From NCBI RefSeq assembly GCF_900019265.1, contig NZ_CYGX02000005.1:186001-250000 (forward strand): DNA of 64,000 bases, written 5' to 3'. Of this stretch, positions 18,509 through 27,927 are shown in pieces. Under the pieces are notes generated by a model that was not told the origin of the DNA, did no database searches, and worked only from the letters and a program-made list of their open reading frames with translations. The stretch comes from Paraburkholderia ribeironis. GTDB lineage: Bacteria; Pseudomonadota; Gammaproteobacteria; Burkholderiales; Burkholderiaceae. The position numbers and the translations under genes are program-made. Each line of letters opens with the position of its first letter. Positions within the stretch are counted from its first letter, which is position 1.

Positions 18509-19741
18509 TCAGTGACCGAGCGACTTGTTGGCTTGCGTGGCCGCCGTGTTCAATGCTTCAGCGGGCTGGGCCTTGCCGAGATAGATCGACTGCATTGAAT
18601 CGGTCACAGCCTTCGCGGTGTCTTCCCAGCCCGTTACGGTCGGTGCGAAGTGGGCGGTCGGCAGCAAGGCGACGAACGCCTTGGTGTCCGGATCGTTGAA
18701 CGCCGGATCGGTCGCCTCGGCCTTGGTGGTCGGCAGGAAGCCCTCGGTCTTGGTGAACTCGACGCGCGGTTCCTTCGTGAACAGATAGTCGAGGAACTTC
18801 CATGCGGTCTTCTTCACCTTCGAGTTCTTGAACATCACGATCGAGTCCGTGACCGCGTAGGTGGCGTGCGTCGTGCCCATCGGGACCGGATCGATGCCGT
18901 ACTTGAGGTTCGGCGCTTCCTTCTTGATCTGCTTGGCGAGGAACGGCGCCGAAATCACCATCGCGACGCGGCCCTGCTTGAACAGGTTCTGCACGTCTTC
19001 GCGGCTGTAGCCGGTCACGCCCGGCTGCGTCAGCCCCTGGTCGATCATCGACTTGTAAAGCGTGGCCGCCTTGACGCCGGCCGGCGAATTGAACGCCGCC
19101 TTGCCATCCTTGCCGACTACGTCGCCGCCTGCGGTCCACAGCGCGTAGTAATAGTAGACGTCGGTTTCGATTTCCTTGCCCTGCAGGCCGAAGCCGGCAA
19201 TGCCTTGCGCCTTCAGCTTCTTCGACGCATCGATCACGTCGTTCCAGGTTTTCGGGCCGTCCGGGTAGCCGACCTTCGCGAGCAGGTCCTTGTTGTAGTA
19301 GAGCGCACGTGCGGATGCGGCGATCGGCAGACCGTACACCTTGCCGTTGATTTCACCCGGCGCGAGGAACGGACCTATGAAGCGGCCCTTGAAGCTCGAG
19401 TCCATATAACCGTCGAGCGGCTCGGCCACGTCGTCCTTCACGAAGTCGAGCAGCCAGCGCGTGCCGACGATCGCGAGGTCGGCGTTGGCGTTGCCGGAAA
19501 TGTCCGTCTGTAGCTTCTGTTGCAGCGTGTCCCAGTTCACATCTTCGATCTTGATGGTCGTGCCGGGATTGGCTTTCTCGAAGTTGCGGGCCATTTTTTC
19601 GAAGTACGGCGCGGTCGCATCGCTGTAGTGCGCGACGGTGACGCGGACCGTCTCGGCGTGAGCCGCGACGGCGATACCTGCGAAGGCGAGCGCCACGGCA
19701 ACTTTGCCGAGCGCGTGGGAAGCACGGGCATGCAACGACAT
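18509..19741 (-). CDS. extracellular solute-binding protein, family 1 (CUT1)
   Basis: Periplasmic sugar-binding protein of 410 residues. The Sec signal ends AHA before ETVRVTVAHY. The mature protein has the family-1 pattern (FEKANPGTTIKIEDVNWDTL, YGLPIAASARALYYNKDLL, WKFLDYLF). AGGAGAG precedes ATG 19741. It is first of a three-gene operon with two permeases. Together with a sugar/polyol dehydrogenase (20128) and a UgpC-type ATPase it implies uptake of a sugar, polyol or glycoside; the ligand is unknown. Confidence 0.9.
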   Translation of the reverse strand: MSLHARASHALGKVAVALAFAGIAVAAHAETVRVTVAHYSDATAPYFEKMARNFEKANPGTTIKIEDVNWDTLQQKLQTDISGNANADLAIVGTRWLLDFVKDDVAEPLDGYMDSSFKGRFIGPFLAPGEINGKVYGLPIAASARALYYNKDLLAKVGYPDGPKTWNDVIDASKKLKAQGIAGFGLQGKEIETDVYYYYALWTAGGDVVGKDGKAAFNSPAGVKAATLYKSMIDQGLTQPGVTGYSREDVQNLFKQGRVAMVISAPFLAKQIKKEAPNLKYGIDPVPMGTTHATYAVTDSIVMFKNSKVKKTAWKFLDYLFTKEPRVEFTKTEGFLPTTKAEATDPAFNDPDTKAFVALLPTAHFAPTVTGWEDTAKAVTDSMQSIYLGKAQPAEALNTAATQANKSLGH

Positions 19742-19761
19742 TCTCTCTCTCCTGTGTCGAT

Positions 19762-19807
19762 CGGAGTTAGCGCTTTAGCGTGCCGATCCGGAGTTGGCGC
19801 TTTAGCG
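19762..19807 (+). repeat. two 19-bp direct repeats, likely regulator sites
   Basis: CGGAGTTAGCGCTTTAGCG (19762-19780) recurs with one substitution at 19789-19807, a 27-bp period. The second copy contains the inverted repeat GGCGCT-TT-AGCGCC. They sit just upstream of the binding-protein gene within the 386-bp divergent intergenic region and are candidate binding sites for the nearby RpiR regulator. Confidence 0.55.
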
Positions 19808-20127
19808 CCTATTCCAGTCCCATGCTTTAGTACTTACTCCGGTCCCATCCAACGATGGTGGGGGGTGGTCTGCTGCCGTCGCCGGCCGCGTGGGTTGACT
19901 TGTTTGAAAAAATCCTACATGACACAAAATAGCTTGTCACGTAGGGTCTGCGATATTTTTTCTAATCCGGTTTTGTGCATAAGATGCTGTACAGCACGGC
20001 ATATTTTGCAAACTGCGATGTCGCGCGTGCCCAGTCTTCGGGATGACCCGAGGTCGGGTCGCTGTCGCATTTGTAGGAAATTTACAGGGCCGGCGCGGTG
20101 GCGGCGTGGTCGACGAGTGAGGCGGAC
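19808..20127. other. divergent intergenic region, otherwise empty
   Basis: Between the repeats and the dehydrogenase gene the sequence becomes locally AT-richer (about 19905-19990) and presumably holds the two divergent promoters. I found no convincing -35/-10 pair and no open frame with coding character. Confidence 0.4.
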
Positions 20128-20901
20128 ATGAATCGTGTGGTGTTGGTTACGGGCGCGTGCGGCGGCATCGGCAGCGTGTTGTGCAAGCGCTTCGTGGACG
20201 AGGGCGACACGGTGCTGGCGCTCGACATCGACGCGGCCGCGTTGCATGCGTTGACCGCACAACTCGGCGCGGCGCACGTCACGCCGATCGCCGTCGATCT
20301 GGGCGACGCCGCCGCAGTGCAGCAGGCGGTGGCCGACGCGGTCAAGATCCGTGGGCCGGTCGACGTGCTGGTCGCCAATGCGGGCGCGGCGGCGGGGGCG
20401 ACGCTCGCCACCACCGATGTCGCGAGCTGGCAACGCGATATCCATCTGAATCTGAACGGCACGTATCACACGGTGGAAGCGGTGCGTGCATCGATGATCG
20501 AGCGGCAGCGCGGCGCGCTGGTGCTGATCGGCTCGGTGAATGGGCTCGCGGCGCTCGGCCATCCGGCGTACAGCGCGGCGAAGGCTGGACTGATCAGCTA
20601 TACGAAGGCGCTGGCGATCGAACTGGGCCGCTATGGGATTCGCGCCAACATCGTGTGTCCGGGCACCGTGAAGACCCAGGCGTGGCAGGCACGCGTCGAT
20701 AAAAATCCGCAGGTCTTCGAGGATCTGAAGAAGTGGTACCCGTTGCGCGACTTCGCGACGCCCGACGACATCGCCGATGCGGTGCTGTTTCTCGCGTCGC
20801 CGATGGCGCGCGTGATTACCGGCGTCGCCTTGCCGGTCGATGGCGGTCTGATGGCCGGCAACCGGCCGATGGCGGAAGAACTGACGCTCGAATCGCTGTG
20901 A
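20128..20901 (+). CDS. SDR-family NAD(P)-dependent oxidoreductase
   Basis: Classical short-chain dehydrogenase of 257 residues: cofactor motif TGACGGIG (8-15), NAG motif (84-86), catalytic S136, Y148 and K152 (YSAAK), and IVCPGTVKT after them. D33 after the second strand suggests NAD preference. GTGAGGCGG precedes ATG 20128. Placement with a CUT1 transporter and RpiR regulator suggests oxidation of an imported polyol or sugar. Confidence 0.9.
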   Translation: MNRVVLVTGACGGIGSVLCKRFVDEGDTVLALDIDAAALHALTAQLGAAHVTPIAVDLGDAAAVQQAVADAVKIRGPVDVLVANAGAAAGATLATTDVASWQRDIHLNLNGTYHTVEAVRASMIERQRGALVLIGSVNGLAALGHPAYSAAKAGLISYTKALAIELGRYGIRANIVCPGTVKTQAWQARVDKNPQVFEDLKKWYPLRDFATPDDIADAVLFLASPMARVITGVALPVDGGLMAGNRPMAEELTLESL

Positions 20902-20945
20902 ACCGCCCCCGCCCCTGAACAACGCAGCATGACAACGAGGACAGC

Positions 20946-22028
20946 ATGGCAGCAGTGCAACTGAGTGGCATCTTCAAACGCTACGGCGACACCCAGGTGG
21001 TGCACGGCATCGACCTGCACATCGACGACGGCGAGTTCGTCGTGCTGGTCGGGCCGTCGGGCTGCGGCAAGAGCACGCTGATGCGGATGGTGGCGGGGCT
21101 CGAGGAGATCAGCGGCGGCGATCTGATGATCGGCGGCACCCGGGCGAATAGCCTCGCGCCGCAGCAACGCAATATCTCGATGGTGTTTCAGAGCTACGCG
21201 CTCTATCCGCATTTGTCGGTCTACGAGAACATTGCGTTCGGGCCGCGAATTCGTAAGGAATCCTCGACGAGTTTCAAGCCGCGGATCGAAGCCGCCGCGA
21301 AGATGCTGAACCTTAACGGTTACCTTGACCGGTTGCCTCGCGCGCTGTCGGGCGGTCAGCGGCAACGCGTGGCGATGGGCCGCGCAGTGGTACGCGAGCC
21401 GTCACTGTTCCTGTTCGACGAACCGCTCTCGAATCTCGACGCCAAGCTGCGCGTGCAGATGCGCACGGAAATCAAGGCGCTGCATCAGCGGCTGAAGAAT
21501 ACGGTGATCTACGTCACGCACGATCAGATCGAAGCGATGACGATGGCCGACCGGATCGTCGTGATGAACGCGGGGCGCATCGAGCAGATCGGTCGTCCGC
21601 TGGAGCTATACGATCATCCGGCCAATCTGTTCGTCGCCAGCTTCCTCGGCTCGCCGTCGATGAATTTCGCCGAGGGGGTGATCGTGAATCGCCCGCAAGG
21701 CGCGGGCGTCGCATTGAAACTCGCCGATGGCAGCGAGATCGTGTTGGAGCGTGCGCCGGCAAGCGCCAGGGCCGGCGCGAAGGTCACGCTCGGCGTGCGG
21801 CCCGAACACATCGAAACCATCACGCAGGCGCCGGACACCATGATGGAAGTCGAAGTGATCGAGCCGACTGGCGCGGAGACGCATTTGTACGGGAAAATAG
21901 GCGGCAACACGTGGTGCGTGACGACTCGCCAGCGCTCGCAGGTCGAGCCCGGTCAGCGCGTCGCGCTGCGTTTGCCGGCCGAACATATTCATCTGTTCGA
22001 CACGGAGAGTGGACGCAGACTGGTCTGA
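20946..22028 (+). CDS. CUT1 sugar ABC transporter ATPase (UgpC/MalK type)
   Basis: A 360-residue ATPase: Walker A GPSGCGKST (36-44), Q-loop Q82, signature LSGGQ (134-138), Walker B FLFDEP (155-160), H-loop YVTHDQ, then a C-terminal OB/TOBE regulatory region. It energises the permeases encoded at 16606-18371, with binding protein 18509. It lies between the dehydrogenase and an RpiR regulator in a plus-strand operon divergent from the other transporter genes. Confidence 0.92.
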   Translation: MAAVQLSGIFKRYGDTQVVHGIDLHIDDGEFVVLVGPSGCGKSTLMRMVAGLEEISGGDLMIGGTRANSLAPQQRNISMVFQSYALYPHLSVYENIAFGPRIRKESSTSFKPRIEAAAKMLNLNGYLDRLPRALSGGQRQRVAMGRAVVREPSLFLFDEPLSNLDAKLRVQMRTEIKALHQRLKNTVIYVTHDQIEAMTMADRIVVMNAGRIEQIGRPLELYDHPANLFVASFLGSPSMNFAEGVIVNRPQGAGVALKLADGSEIVLERAPASARAGAKVTLGVRPEHIETITQAPDTMMEVEVIEPTGAETHLYGKIGGNTWCVTTRQRSQVEPGQRVALRLPAEHIHLFDTESGRRLV

Positions 22029-22110
22029 ACCGCGTGTTGCCGCTTGAAGCCATTCAAGCTGACTGAAGCTGCGAGCGACGCGGATTCGTTTAACCCTTAA
22101 GGAACACCGG

Positions 22111-22974
22111 GTGTCCGCACCGAACTTGATTCCCCACATCCGCAGTGCACTGGCCAGTTTGCGGCCCGCCGAACGCAAGGTCGCCGACATGGTGTTGGAT
22201 GACGTCGACTTCGCGATGCGCGCGAGCATCACCGAACTGGCGCAGCGCGCGGACGTGTCCGAGCCTTCGGTCACGCGCTTTTGCCGCGCGATCGGCGCGC
22301 ATGGTCTGCGCGACTTCAAGATGCAACTCGCGCAGAGCGTGGCGGGCGGCATGCCATACGCGTCGACGGCGGTGGTGCGTAACGACGACGTGCAGACGTT
22401 GATGGAGAAGGTCGGCGAGGCGGCGATCGACGGTATTACTCATGCGTGCGCTGCGCTCGACCCGGCGGTGGTCGAGAGCGCGATCGCCGCGTTGGCGAGC
22501 GCCGGGCGGGTGTTCTTTTTCGGCGTGGGTTCCGGTTCGGGGCTGGTTGCGCAAGATGCGGCGCTACGGTTCCTGCGTATCGATATCGCGTCGACCGCTT
22601 TTACGGATGGTCATCTGCAGCGGCTCTACGCGGGTCTGATGGAGCCGGGCGATGTGGCTTTCGCGATTTCGCACTCGGGGCGCAGCGTCGAAGTGAATGA
22701 AGCCATTCAGATCGCCAAGGAGCGCGGCGCGACGACGATTGCGTTGACCAACGTCGGCTCGCGGCTCGCGTGGCTCGTCGATATTGCGCTGCTGTTGCGC
22801 GTGCCGAGTCCGGTCGATCCGAATACGCCGGGCGTGTCGCGGCTCGTGCATCTGTGCATCATGGATGCGCTTGCGATCGGTGTCGCGCTCAAGGCCGGTC
22901 CGAAGACGCTCGAAAAGATGCGCCATGCGAAGGCGAGGTTGGCATCGCATGAGCCGGAGAGGGCGGGTGATTGA
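22111..22974 (+). CDS. RpiR/HexR-family transcriptional regulator
   Basis: A 287-residue regulator with an N-terminal HTH (ITELAQRADVSEPSVTRFCRAIG) and a C-terminal SIS sugar-phosphate-binding domain (FFFGVGSGSGLVAQDAALRF ... ISHSGRSVEVNEAIQIAKERG). GTG 22111 is the start, with AAGGA upstream. It is last gene of the dehydrogenase-ATPase operon and is probably the local controller, sensing a phosphorylated sugar. Confidence 0.9.
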   Translation: MSAPNLIPHIRSALASLRPAERKVADMVLDDVDFAMRASITELAQRADVSEPSVTRFCRAIGAHGLRDFKMQLAQSVAGGMPYASTAVVRNDDVQTLMEKVGEAAIDGITHACAALDPAVVESAIAALASAGRVFFFGVGSGSGLVAQDAALRFLRIDIASTAFTDGHLQRLYAGLMEPGDVAFAISHSGRSVEVNEAIQIAKERGATTIALTNVGSRLAWLVDIALLLRVPSPVDPNTPGVSRLVHLCIMDALAIGVALKAGPKTLEKMRHAKARLASHEPERAGD

Positions 22975-23090
22975 TCGGCTGCGTCGTGCCAGCGCGCGTG
23001 TCGCTGCCCGAGGGCGGCAGGCCTGCAGAAACTGACCCACCTAGCCTGGTTTCGCTGATTGATCTAGCGCGCTTGCCGGCGCTTTCTCAC

Positions 23091-24011
23091 TCACGCTTCG
23101 CCGATCGCCGCAATCCAACCAAATCTACGCGACAACCTCGCCGTCGCTGCGCGCAGTGTCTGCGCCGGCTGGCCTGCGGGCTTGCTATCGAAGCTGCCGC
23201 TCGGCCCCATCAACGCGAGCACGAGGCAGATGCTGCCGGTGTGATCGAACACCGGCGCAGCCAACGTGTCGATACCGGGCACGGGCCGGCTCAGCGCCGT
23301 GTCGATGTCGTCCGTACGGATTTGCGCAAGACGTTGCGCGTACGCTTTGGCGAGCGGCGCCGATCCAGGCGCTGCATGCGCCCGGCGTGCAACGTCGGTC
23401 GCGCTGTGTTCCGCCGCTGCCGCTGCCGCCGGCGCGGCCGTCGCCGTGAAAACCTCCGCCACATCCGCACCCGCCAGCCGCAAATGATCCTGCGCCAGCA
23501 GTCCCGCGCGTACATCGTCGGCGACGTACGCCGCGAACACACGGCCGATCGCCGTGTTCACCAGCGACATCACCGTGCCGACCCGCAAGCTCACATGCAG
23601 CGGCCGCGCCGATTCCTCGAGACGCACGACGGTCGGCCCGAGCGGCCCGAGCACCGCCATTGCGACGCTCATCCCGGTCGATGCCGCCAGTTCGATCACT
23701 TCGGGCTCCGCCTCGCGCGTCGGCGACAGGCGCTGCAAGCCGATCAGGCCCAACTCCAGCGCGAGCGGCCCGGCGGCGAAACAACCCGACGCGTCGCGAT
23801 CGAGCAGACCGATTTTCAGCAGACTCACCAGATGCGGAAACGCCTTGGCCGGCGGCATGCCGGCTGCGGCCGCGAGATCGCGCAAGCTCAACGGACGTGC
23901 CGCCGCGACCAGTGCCGTCAGCAATTCGCCGGTGCTGTCGAGCGACTGGATGCCGCGCTGCGGTTTCACATCGGCGGAATGAGTGGGAGAGCGGTCGGGA
24001 GAATCGGTCAC
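23091..24011 (-). CDS. IclR-family transcriptional regulator (distal gene of pair)
   Basis: A 306-residue regulator with an N-terminal winged HTH (GIQSLDSTGELLTALVAAARPLSLRDLAAAAG) and an IclR effector domain (VSLRVGTVMSLVNTAIGRVFAAY). It overlaps the upstream IclR gene by 4 bp (ATGA, 24008-24011), so two IclR paralogues are translationally coupled. An Ala-rich insertion (TATAAPAAAAAAEHS) interrupts the effector domain and is unusual. Targets are probably the adjacent metallohydrolase/monooxygenase operon. Confidence 0.9.
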   Translation of the reverse strand: MTDSPDRSPTHSADVKPQRGIQSLDSTGELLTALVAAARPLSLRDLAAAAGMPPAKAFPHLVSLLKIGLLDRDASGCFAAGPLALELGLIGLQRLSPTREAEPEVIELAASTGMSVAMAVLGPLGPTVVRLEESARPLHVSLRVGTVMSLVNTAIGRVFAAYVADDVRAGLLAQDHLRLAGADVAEVFTATAAPAAAAAAEHSATDVARRAHAAPGSAPLAKAYAQRLAQIRTDDIDTALSRPVPGIDTLAAPVFDHTGSICLVLALMGPSGSFDSKPAGQPAQTLRAATARLSRRFGWIAAIGEA

Positions 24012-24865
24012 GATAGGGAAGAGGCGATCACGGAAGGGGCGGACGCCAGTGCAGCGCCGATGTCGTGCGCTGTGGCCCGCAGTGCGCGAGCGATCGGGCC
24101 GTCGGCGGTGACGTCGATCGCGCCGGTCGAGCCGATCACCGTCAACGCGAGCGACAGGTGGCCGTCAATATCCTGCACCGGCGCGCTGATGCTGCTGATG
24201 CCCGGGCTCGGCGCATCCACGCTCGATTCCAGGCCGCGTGCGCGAATCCTGCGCAATGCCGCGTCGAACGCGGCGCGCTCGCCGGGCGGCGTCATCGCGC
24301 TGTTGGCGACGCCCGACTGATTCGCCCACATCGCGTCGAGCACGTCGCGCGGCAAAAACGCGCAAAACACGCGTCCCGTCGATGTGGCCGGCAGCGACAT
24401 CACCGTGCCCACATGCAAATTGACGTGCAGCGGAAAGCCCGCGTGCTCATAGCGGACGATGGTCGGCCCCTGCGGTCCGGCAATACAGATCGCGACGCTG
24501 AACCCGATTGCCTCGGCCAGCGCCGCAACGCGCGGCACGGCGGCGCGAAACGCCGGCTGGCTTTCGAGGTGCAGCAAACCGAGCCGCAATGACAGCGGCC
24601 CCGGTTCATAACGGCCCGATAGTTCGTCGCGCTTGATGAGCCCGAGACGAGTCAGGCTCACCAGATACGCGTGCGCCTGTCCGGGCGCGATCTGCGCGGC
24701 GCTGGCGAGATCGGACAAGGCCAGCGGAGCGCGCGCCTGGGCGAGCGCCAGCAACACGCGGCCGCCCACCTCGACGCTCTGGATGCCGCGCTGCGTCTTG
24801 CCGCCGTCCGCCGTCTCGCCGCCACCCGCGCCTTTGCCGGTGGCCGATTTCGCTGCTTTGCTCAC
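24008..24865 (-). CDS. IclR-family transcriptional regulator (proximal gene of pair)
   Basis: A 285-residue regulator: HTH GIQSVEVGGRVLLALAQARA and effector domain VNLHVGTVMSLPATSTGRVFCAFL, clearly paralogous to the downstream gene. A Lys/Gly-rich N-terminal tail precedes the HTH. It is divergent from the metallohydrolase operon across an intergenic region with an inverted repeat, the usual position for an IclR regulator of a catabolic operon. Confidence 0.9.
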   Translation of the reverse strand: MSKAAKSATGKGAGGGETADGGKTQRGIQSVEVGGRVLLALAQARAPLALSDLASAAQIAPGQAHAYLVSLTRLGLIKRDELSGRYEPGPLSLRLGLLHLESQPAFRAAVPRVAALAEAIGFSVAICIAGPQGPTIVRYEHAGFPLHVNLHVGTVMSLPATSTGRVFCAFLPRDVLDAMWANQSGVANSAMTPPGERAAFDAALRRIRARGLESSVDAPSPGISSISAPVQDIDGHLSLALTVIGSTGAIDVTADGPIARALRATAHDIGAALASAPSVIASSLS

Positions 24866-24950
24866 ACCCGCGCTCGTCCGTAAAAAGGGTCCATGTTAAC
24901 CGAATGCCCGCGTCAGCCTGCTCCCATCATAGGTGACCATGAATTTGCGT

Positions 24951-24997
24951 ATAGCGATACATTTCGCTATTGACAAATAAACTGGCGCGGCCATAAG
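24951..24997 (+). promoter_or_regulatory. promoter and inverted-repeat operator of the monooxygenase operon
   Basis: ATAGCGA (24951-24957) and TCGCTAT (24964-24970) form a perfect 7-bp inverted repeat with a 6-bp spacer. It abuts TTGACA (24970-24975), which is followed after 16 bp by CATAAG (24992-24997). The arrangement fits regulation by one of the divergent IclR proteins. Confidence 0.5.
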
Positions 24998-25144
24998 ATG
25001 CATTCACCCCGACACAACGGCGCAGTTACAGAGTCCGCAGTACAGAATCGAAACGGGGCGAGACAATCCTCCAATACCGTTGGCTTGCGCGGCACTGCGC
25101 AGCCGGCCGTCTCGCCTCACGTCCAACTTTTGAGGGAGACGAGC

Positions 25145-26104
25145 ATGGCAAAGGCATTCGCATCGCAGGCCGATCTGGAAGTCAAGAAAATCACGTGGAC
25201 CCAGCTGTCCGAGAACGCCTACGCGTACACCGCCGAGGGCGACCCGAACTCGGGCGTGATCATCGGCGACGACGGCGTGCTGATCGTCGACACCACTGCC
25301 ACGCCGGCCATGGCGCAAGACCTGATCGCCAGGATTCGCAGTGTCACCGACAAGCCGATCAAATACGTCGTGCTGTCGCACTATCACGCGGTGCGCGTGC
25401 TCGGCGCGTCGGCGTATTTCGCCGAAGGCGCGCAGCAGGTGATCGCGAGCCGCGGCACGTACGAAATGATCGTCGAGCGCGGCGAGGCGGACATGAAGTC
25501 GGAAATCGAACGCTTCCCGCGTCTGTTTGCCGGCGTCGAAACAGTGCCGGGCCTGACGTGGCCGACGCTCGTGTTCGACAAGGAAATCACGCTGTTCCTC
25601 GGCAAGCTCGAAGTGCGCATCGCGCATCTGGGCGCGGGTCATACGAAGGGCGACACGGTGGTGTGGCTGCCGTCGCAGAAGGTGCTGTTCTCCGGCGATC
25701 TCGTCGAGTACGACGCCGCCTGTTATTGCGGCGACGCGCAACTCGAGCAATGGCCGGCCACGCTCGAAGCGTTGCGCGCGCTCAACGCCGAGAAGCTGGT
25801 GCCGGGCCGCGGTCCTGCGCTGACCACACCGGACGAGGTCAACAAAGGTCTCGATTACACGAAGGATTTTGTCACCACGCTGCTGCAACAGGGCCGTGAA
25901 GCCGTCGCGCAGAAGCTCGATCTAAAGGCCGCGATGGCGCTCGCGCGCAAGGCGATGGACCCGAAGTTCGGCCATGTGTTCATCTACGAGCATTGCCTGC
26001 CGTTCGACGTGTCACGCGCTTTCGACGAAGCGAGCGGCATCACGCATCCGCGCATCTGGACCGCGCAGCGTGACAAGGACATGTGGGACGCGCTGCAAGC
26101 CTGA
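25145..26104 (+). CDS. MBL-fold metallohydrolase, metal motif altered
   Basis: A 319-residue metallo-beta-lactamase-fold protein. The core pattern is present (IVDTTATPAMAQDLI, LSHYHAVRVLGASAYF, LGAGHTKGD, LFSGDLVEYD), but the HxHxDH motif reads H79-Y-H81-A-V-R84: the Asp and last His are replaced. It may bind one metal or use a different mechanism. TGAGGGAGACGAGC precedes ATG 25145. It is first of an operon with an FAD monooxygenase, a DUF2783 protein and an MFS transporter. Confidence 0.85.
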   Translation: MAKAFASQADLEVKKITWTQLSENAYAYTAEGDPNSGVIIGDDGVLIVDTTATPAMAQDLIARIRSVTDKPIKYVVLSHYHAVRVLGASAYFAEGAQQVIASRGTYEMIVERGEADMKSEIERFPRLFAGVETVPGLTWPTLVFDKEITLFLGKLEVRIAHLGAGHTKGDTVVWLPSQKVLFSGDLVEYDAACYCGDAQLEQWPATLEALRALNAEKLVPGRGPALTTPDEVNKGLDYTKDFVTTLLQQGREAVAQKLDLKAAMALARKAMDPKFGHVFIYEHCLPFDVSRAFDEASGITHPRIWTAQRDKDMWDALQA

Positions 26105-26153
26105 CAGGAACGCAAACATCGCGACGCAGAGCAGAGATGGATGGAGACACAAG

Positions 26154-27863
26154 ATGAGCATCAACTACCAGACGCTGTCGTTCGAATACCAGCCGTGCCG
26201 TGAACAGGGCGCGCAAGGCGATGCGCAGCAGGCGGTCTATCCGGTGATCGTGGTCGGCGCGGGGCCGGTGGGCCTTGCCACCGCGATCGATGTTGCGCAG
26301 CAGGGCGTGCCGGTCGTGCTGGTCGATGACGATTGTTCGTTGTCCACAGGATCGCGGGCGATCTGCTTTTCGAAGCGCACGCTCGATATCTTCGATCGCC
26401 TCGGATGCGGCCAGCGGATGGTGGACAAGGGCATCAGCTGGAATGTCGGCAAGGTGTTTCTGAAAGACGAACTGGTGTACACGTTCAATCTGCAACCGGA
26501 AGCAGGCCACCACCGGCCCGCGTTCATCAACCTGCAGCAGTACTACGTTGAGGGCTTTCTGCTCGAACGTGCGCAGGCGATGCCGAATCTCGAGATCCGC
26601 TGGAAGAGCAAAGTGGTCGGCGTGCAGCAGAACGGCACGCCGGGCACCTGTGATGCAAGCGTGACGCTGACGGTCGACACACCGAACGGGCAGTATCCGT
26701 TGCACGGCCGTTACGTGGTCGCCGCCGACGGCTCGCGCAGTCCGATGCGCAATCTGATGGGACTCGACAGCAAGGGCGTGACGTTCAAGGATCGCTTCCT
26801 GATTGCTGACGTCAAGATGGAAGCGGACTTTCCGACCGAGCGCTGGTTCTGGTTCGATCCGCCGTTTCACCCGAATCAATCGGTGTTGCTGCATCGTCAG
26901 CCCGACAACGTGTGGCGGATCGATTTCCAGTTGGGATGGGACGCCGACCCCGCGCTGGAAAAGACCCCGGAGCGCGTGATTCCGCGCGTGCGCGCACTGC
27001 TCGGCGCGGACGCGAAGTTTGAACTGGAATGGGTCAGCGTCTACACGTTTTCATGCTTGCGGATGGAGCGCTTCCGGCACGGCAACGTGCTGTTTGCGGG
27101 CGACTCCGCGCATGGCGTTTCGCCGTTCGGCGCACGCGGCGCGAATAGCGGCGTGCAGGATGCGGAGAACCTCGCGTGGAAGCTGGCGATGGTAGTCGAC
27201 GGCAAAGCGTCCGATGCGCTGCTCGACACGTATGCGAGCGAACGCGAATTCGCCGCCGATGAAAACATCCGCAATTCCACGCGCTCCACTGATTTTATTA
27301 CGCCGAAGAGCCCCGTGAGCCGCGTGTTCCGCGACGCCGTGCTGAAGCTGGCGCGGCATCATCCGTTCGCACGGCAATTGACCAATAGTGGGCGGTTGTC
27401 GGTGCCGGCGGTGTTGCGCGATTCCCCGCTGAATACAGCGGATCGCGATCACTTCGACGGCGCGATGGTGCCGGGTGCATCGTGCGTCGATGCACCGGTG
27501 CAGGTGGATGGGCAACCCGCTTGGCTGCTGCGGCAACTTGGCCAGCAATTCACCGGCGTGCTGTTCTGTGGTGAGCAAGGTATCGATCGGAGCATGCGGG
27601 CCGCAGTGGATGCGCTGCGTGCAGGGTCGATTCCGTTGAGGCTCGTCGTCGTGACGCGTGGCGACGCGCAAGTCGCTGCACTCGATGGCGTGCGAGTGGT
27701 CCACGACACCGAAGGCCTCGCAAGCGCGCGCTACGACGCAACTCACGGCGCGTTCTACCTGATTCGTCCGGACCAGCATGTGTGCGCGCGTTGGCGCGAA
27801 CTCGATGCGGGCGCCGTGGCGCATGCACTCAAACGCGCATTGTGCGTCGAAGGTACGGCCTGA
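26154..27863 (+). CDS. FAD-dependent aromatic monooxygenase (PheA/MhpA-like)
   Basis: Flavoprotein hydroxylase of 569 residues: Rossmann GAGPVG (35-40), the DG motif VVAADGSRSPMRNLMGL (about 187-203), and GD motif GDSAHGVSPFGARGAN (about 315-330), followed by a C-terminal thioredoxin-like region. It predicts NAD(P)H/O2-dependent hydroxylation of a phenolic or hydroxyarylpropionate-like substrate. It is second of the operon, and the small DUF2783 gene follows, a common partner of this group. Confidence 0.88.
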   Translation: MSINYQTLSFEYQPCREQGAQGDAQQAVYPVIVVGAGPVGLATAIDVAQQGVPVVLVDDDCSLSTGSRAICFSKRTLDIFDRLGCGQRMVDKGISWNVGKVFLKDELVYTFNLQPEAGHHRPAFINLQQYYVEGFLLERAQAMPNLEIRWKSKVVGVQQNGTPGTCDASVTLTVDTPNGQYPLHGRYVVAADGSRSPMRNLMGLDSKGVTFKDRFLIADVKMEADFPTERWFWFDPPFHPNQSVLLHRQPDNVWRIDFQLGWDADPALEKTPERVIPRVRALLGADAKFELEWVSVYTFSCLRMERFRHGNVLFAGDSAHGVSPFGARGANSGVQDAENLAWKLAMVVDGKASDALLDTYASEREFAADENIRNSTRSTDFITPKSPVSRVFRDAVLKLARHHPFARQLTNSGRLSVPAVLRDSPLNTADRDHFDGAMVPGASCVDAPVQVDGQPAWLLRQLGQQFTGVLFCGEQGIDRSMRAAVDALRAGSIPLRLVVVTRGDAQVAALDGVRVVHDTEGLASARYDATHGAFYLIRPDQHVCARWRELDAGAVAHALKRALCVEGTA

Positions 27864-27927
27864 AGGCGAGCGCCGGTGCGATCCATAGCACGTGCGGAGC
27901 AATCACAGAAGACAGCTGGAGACAGAC

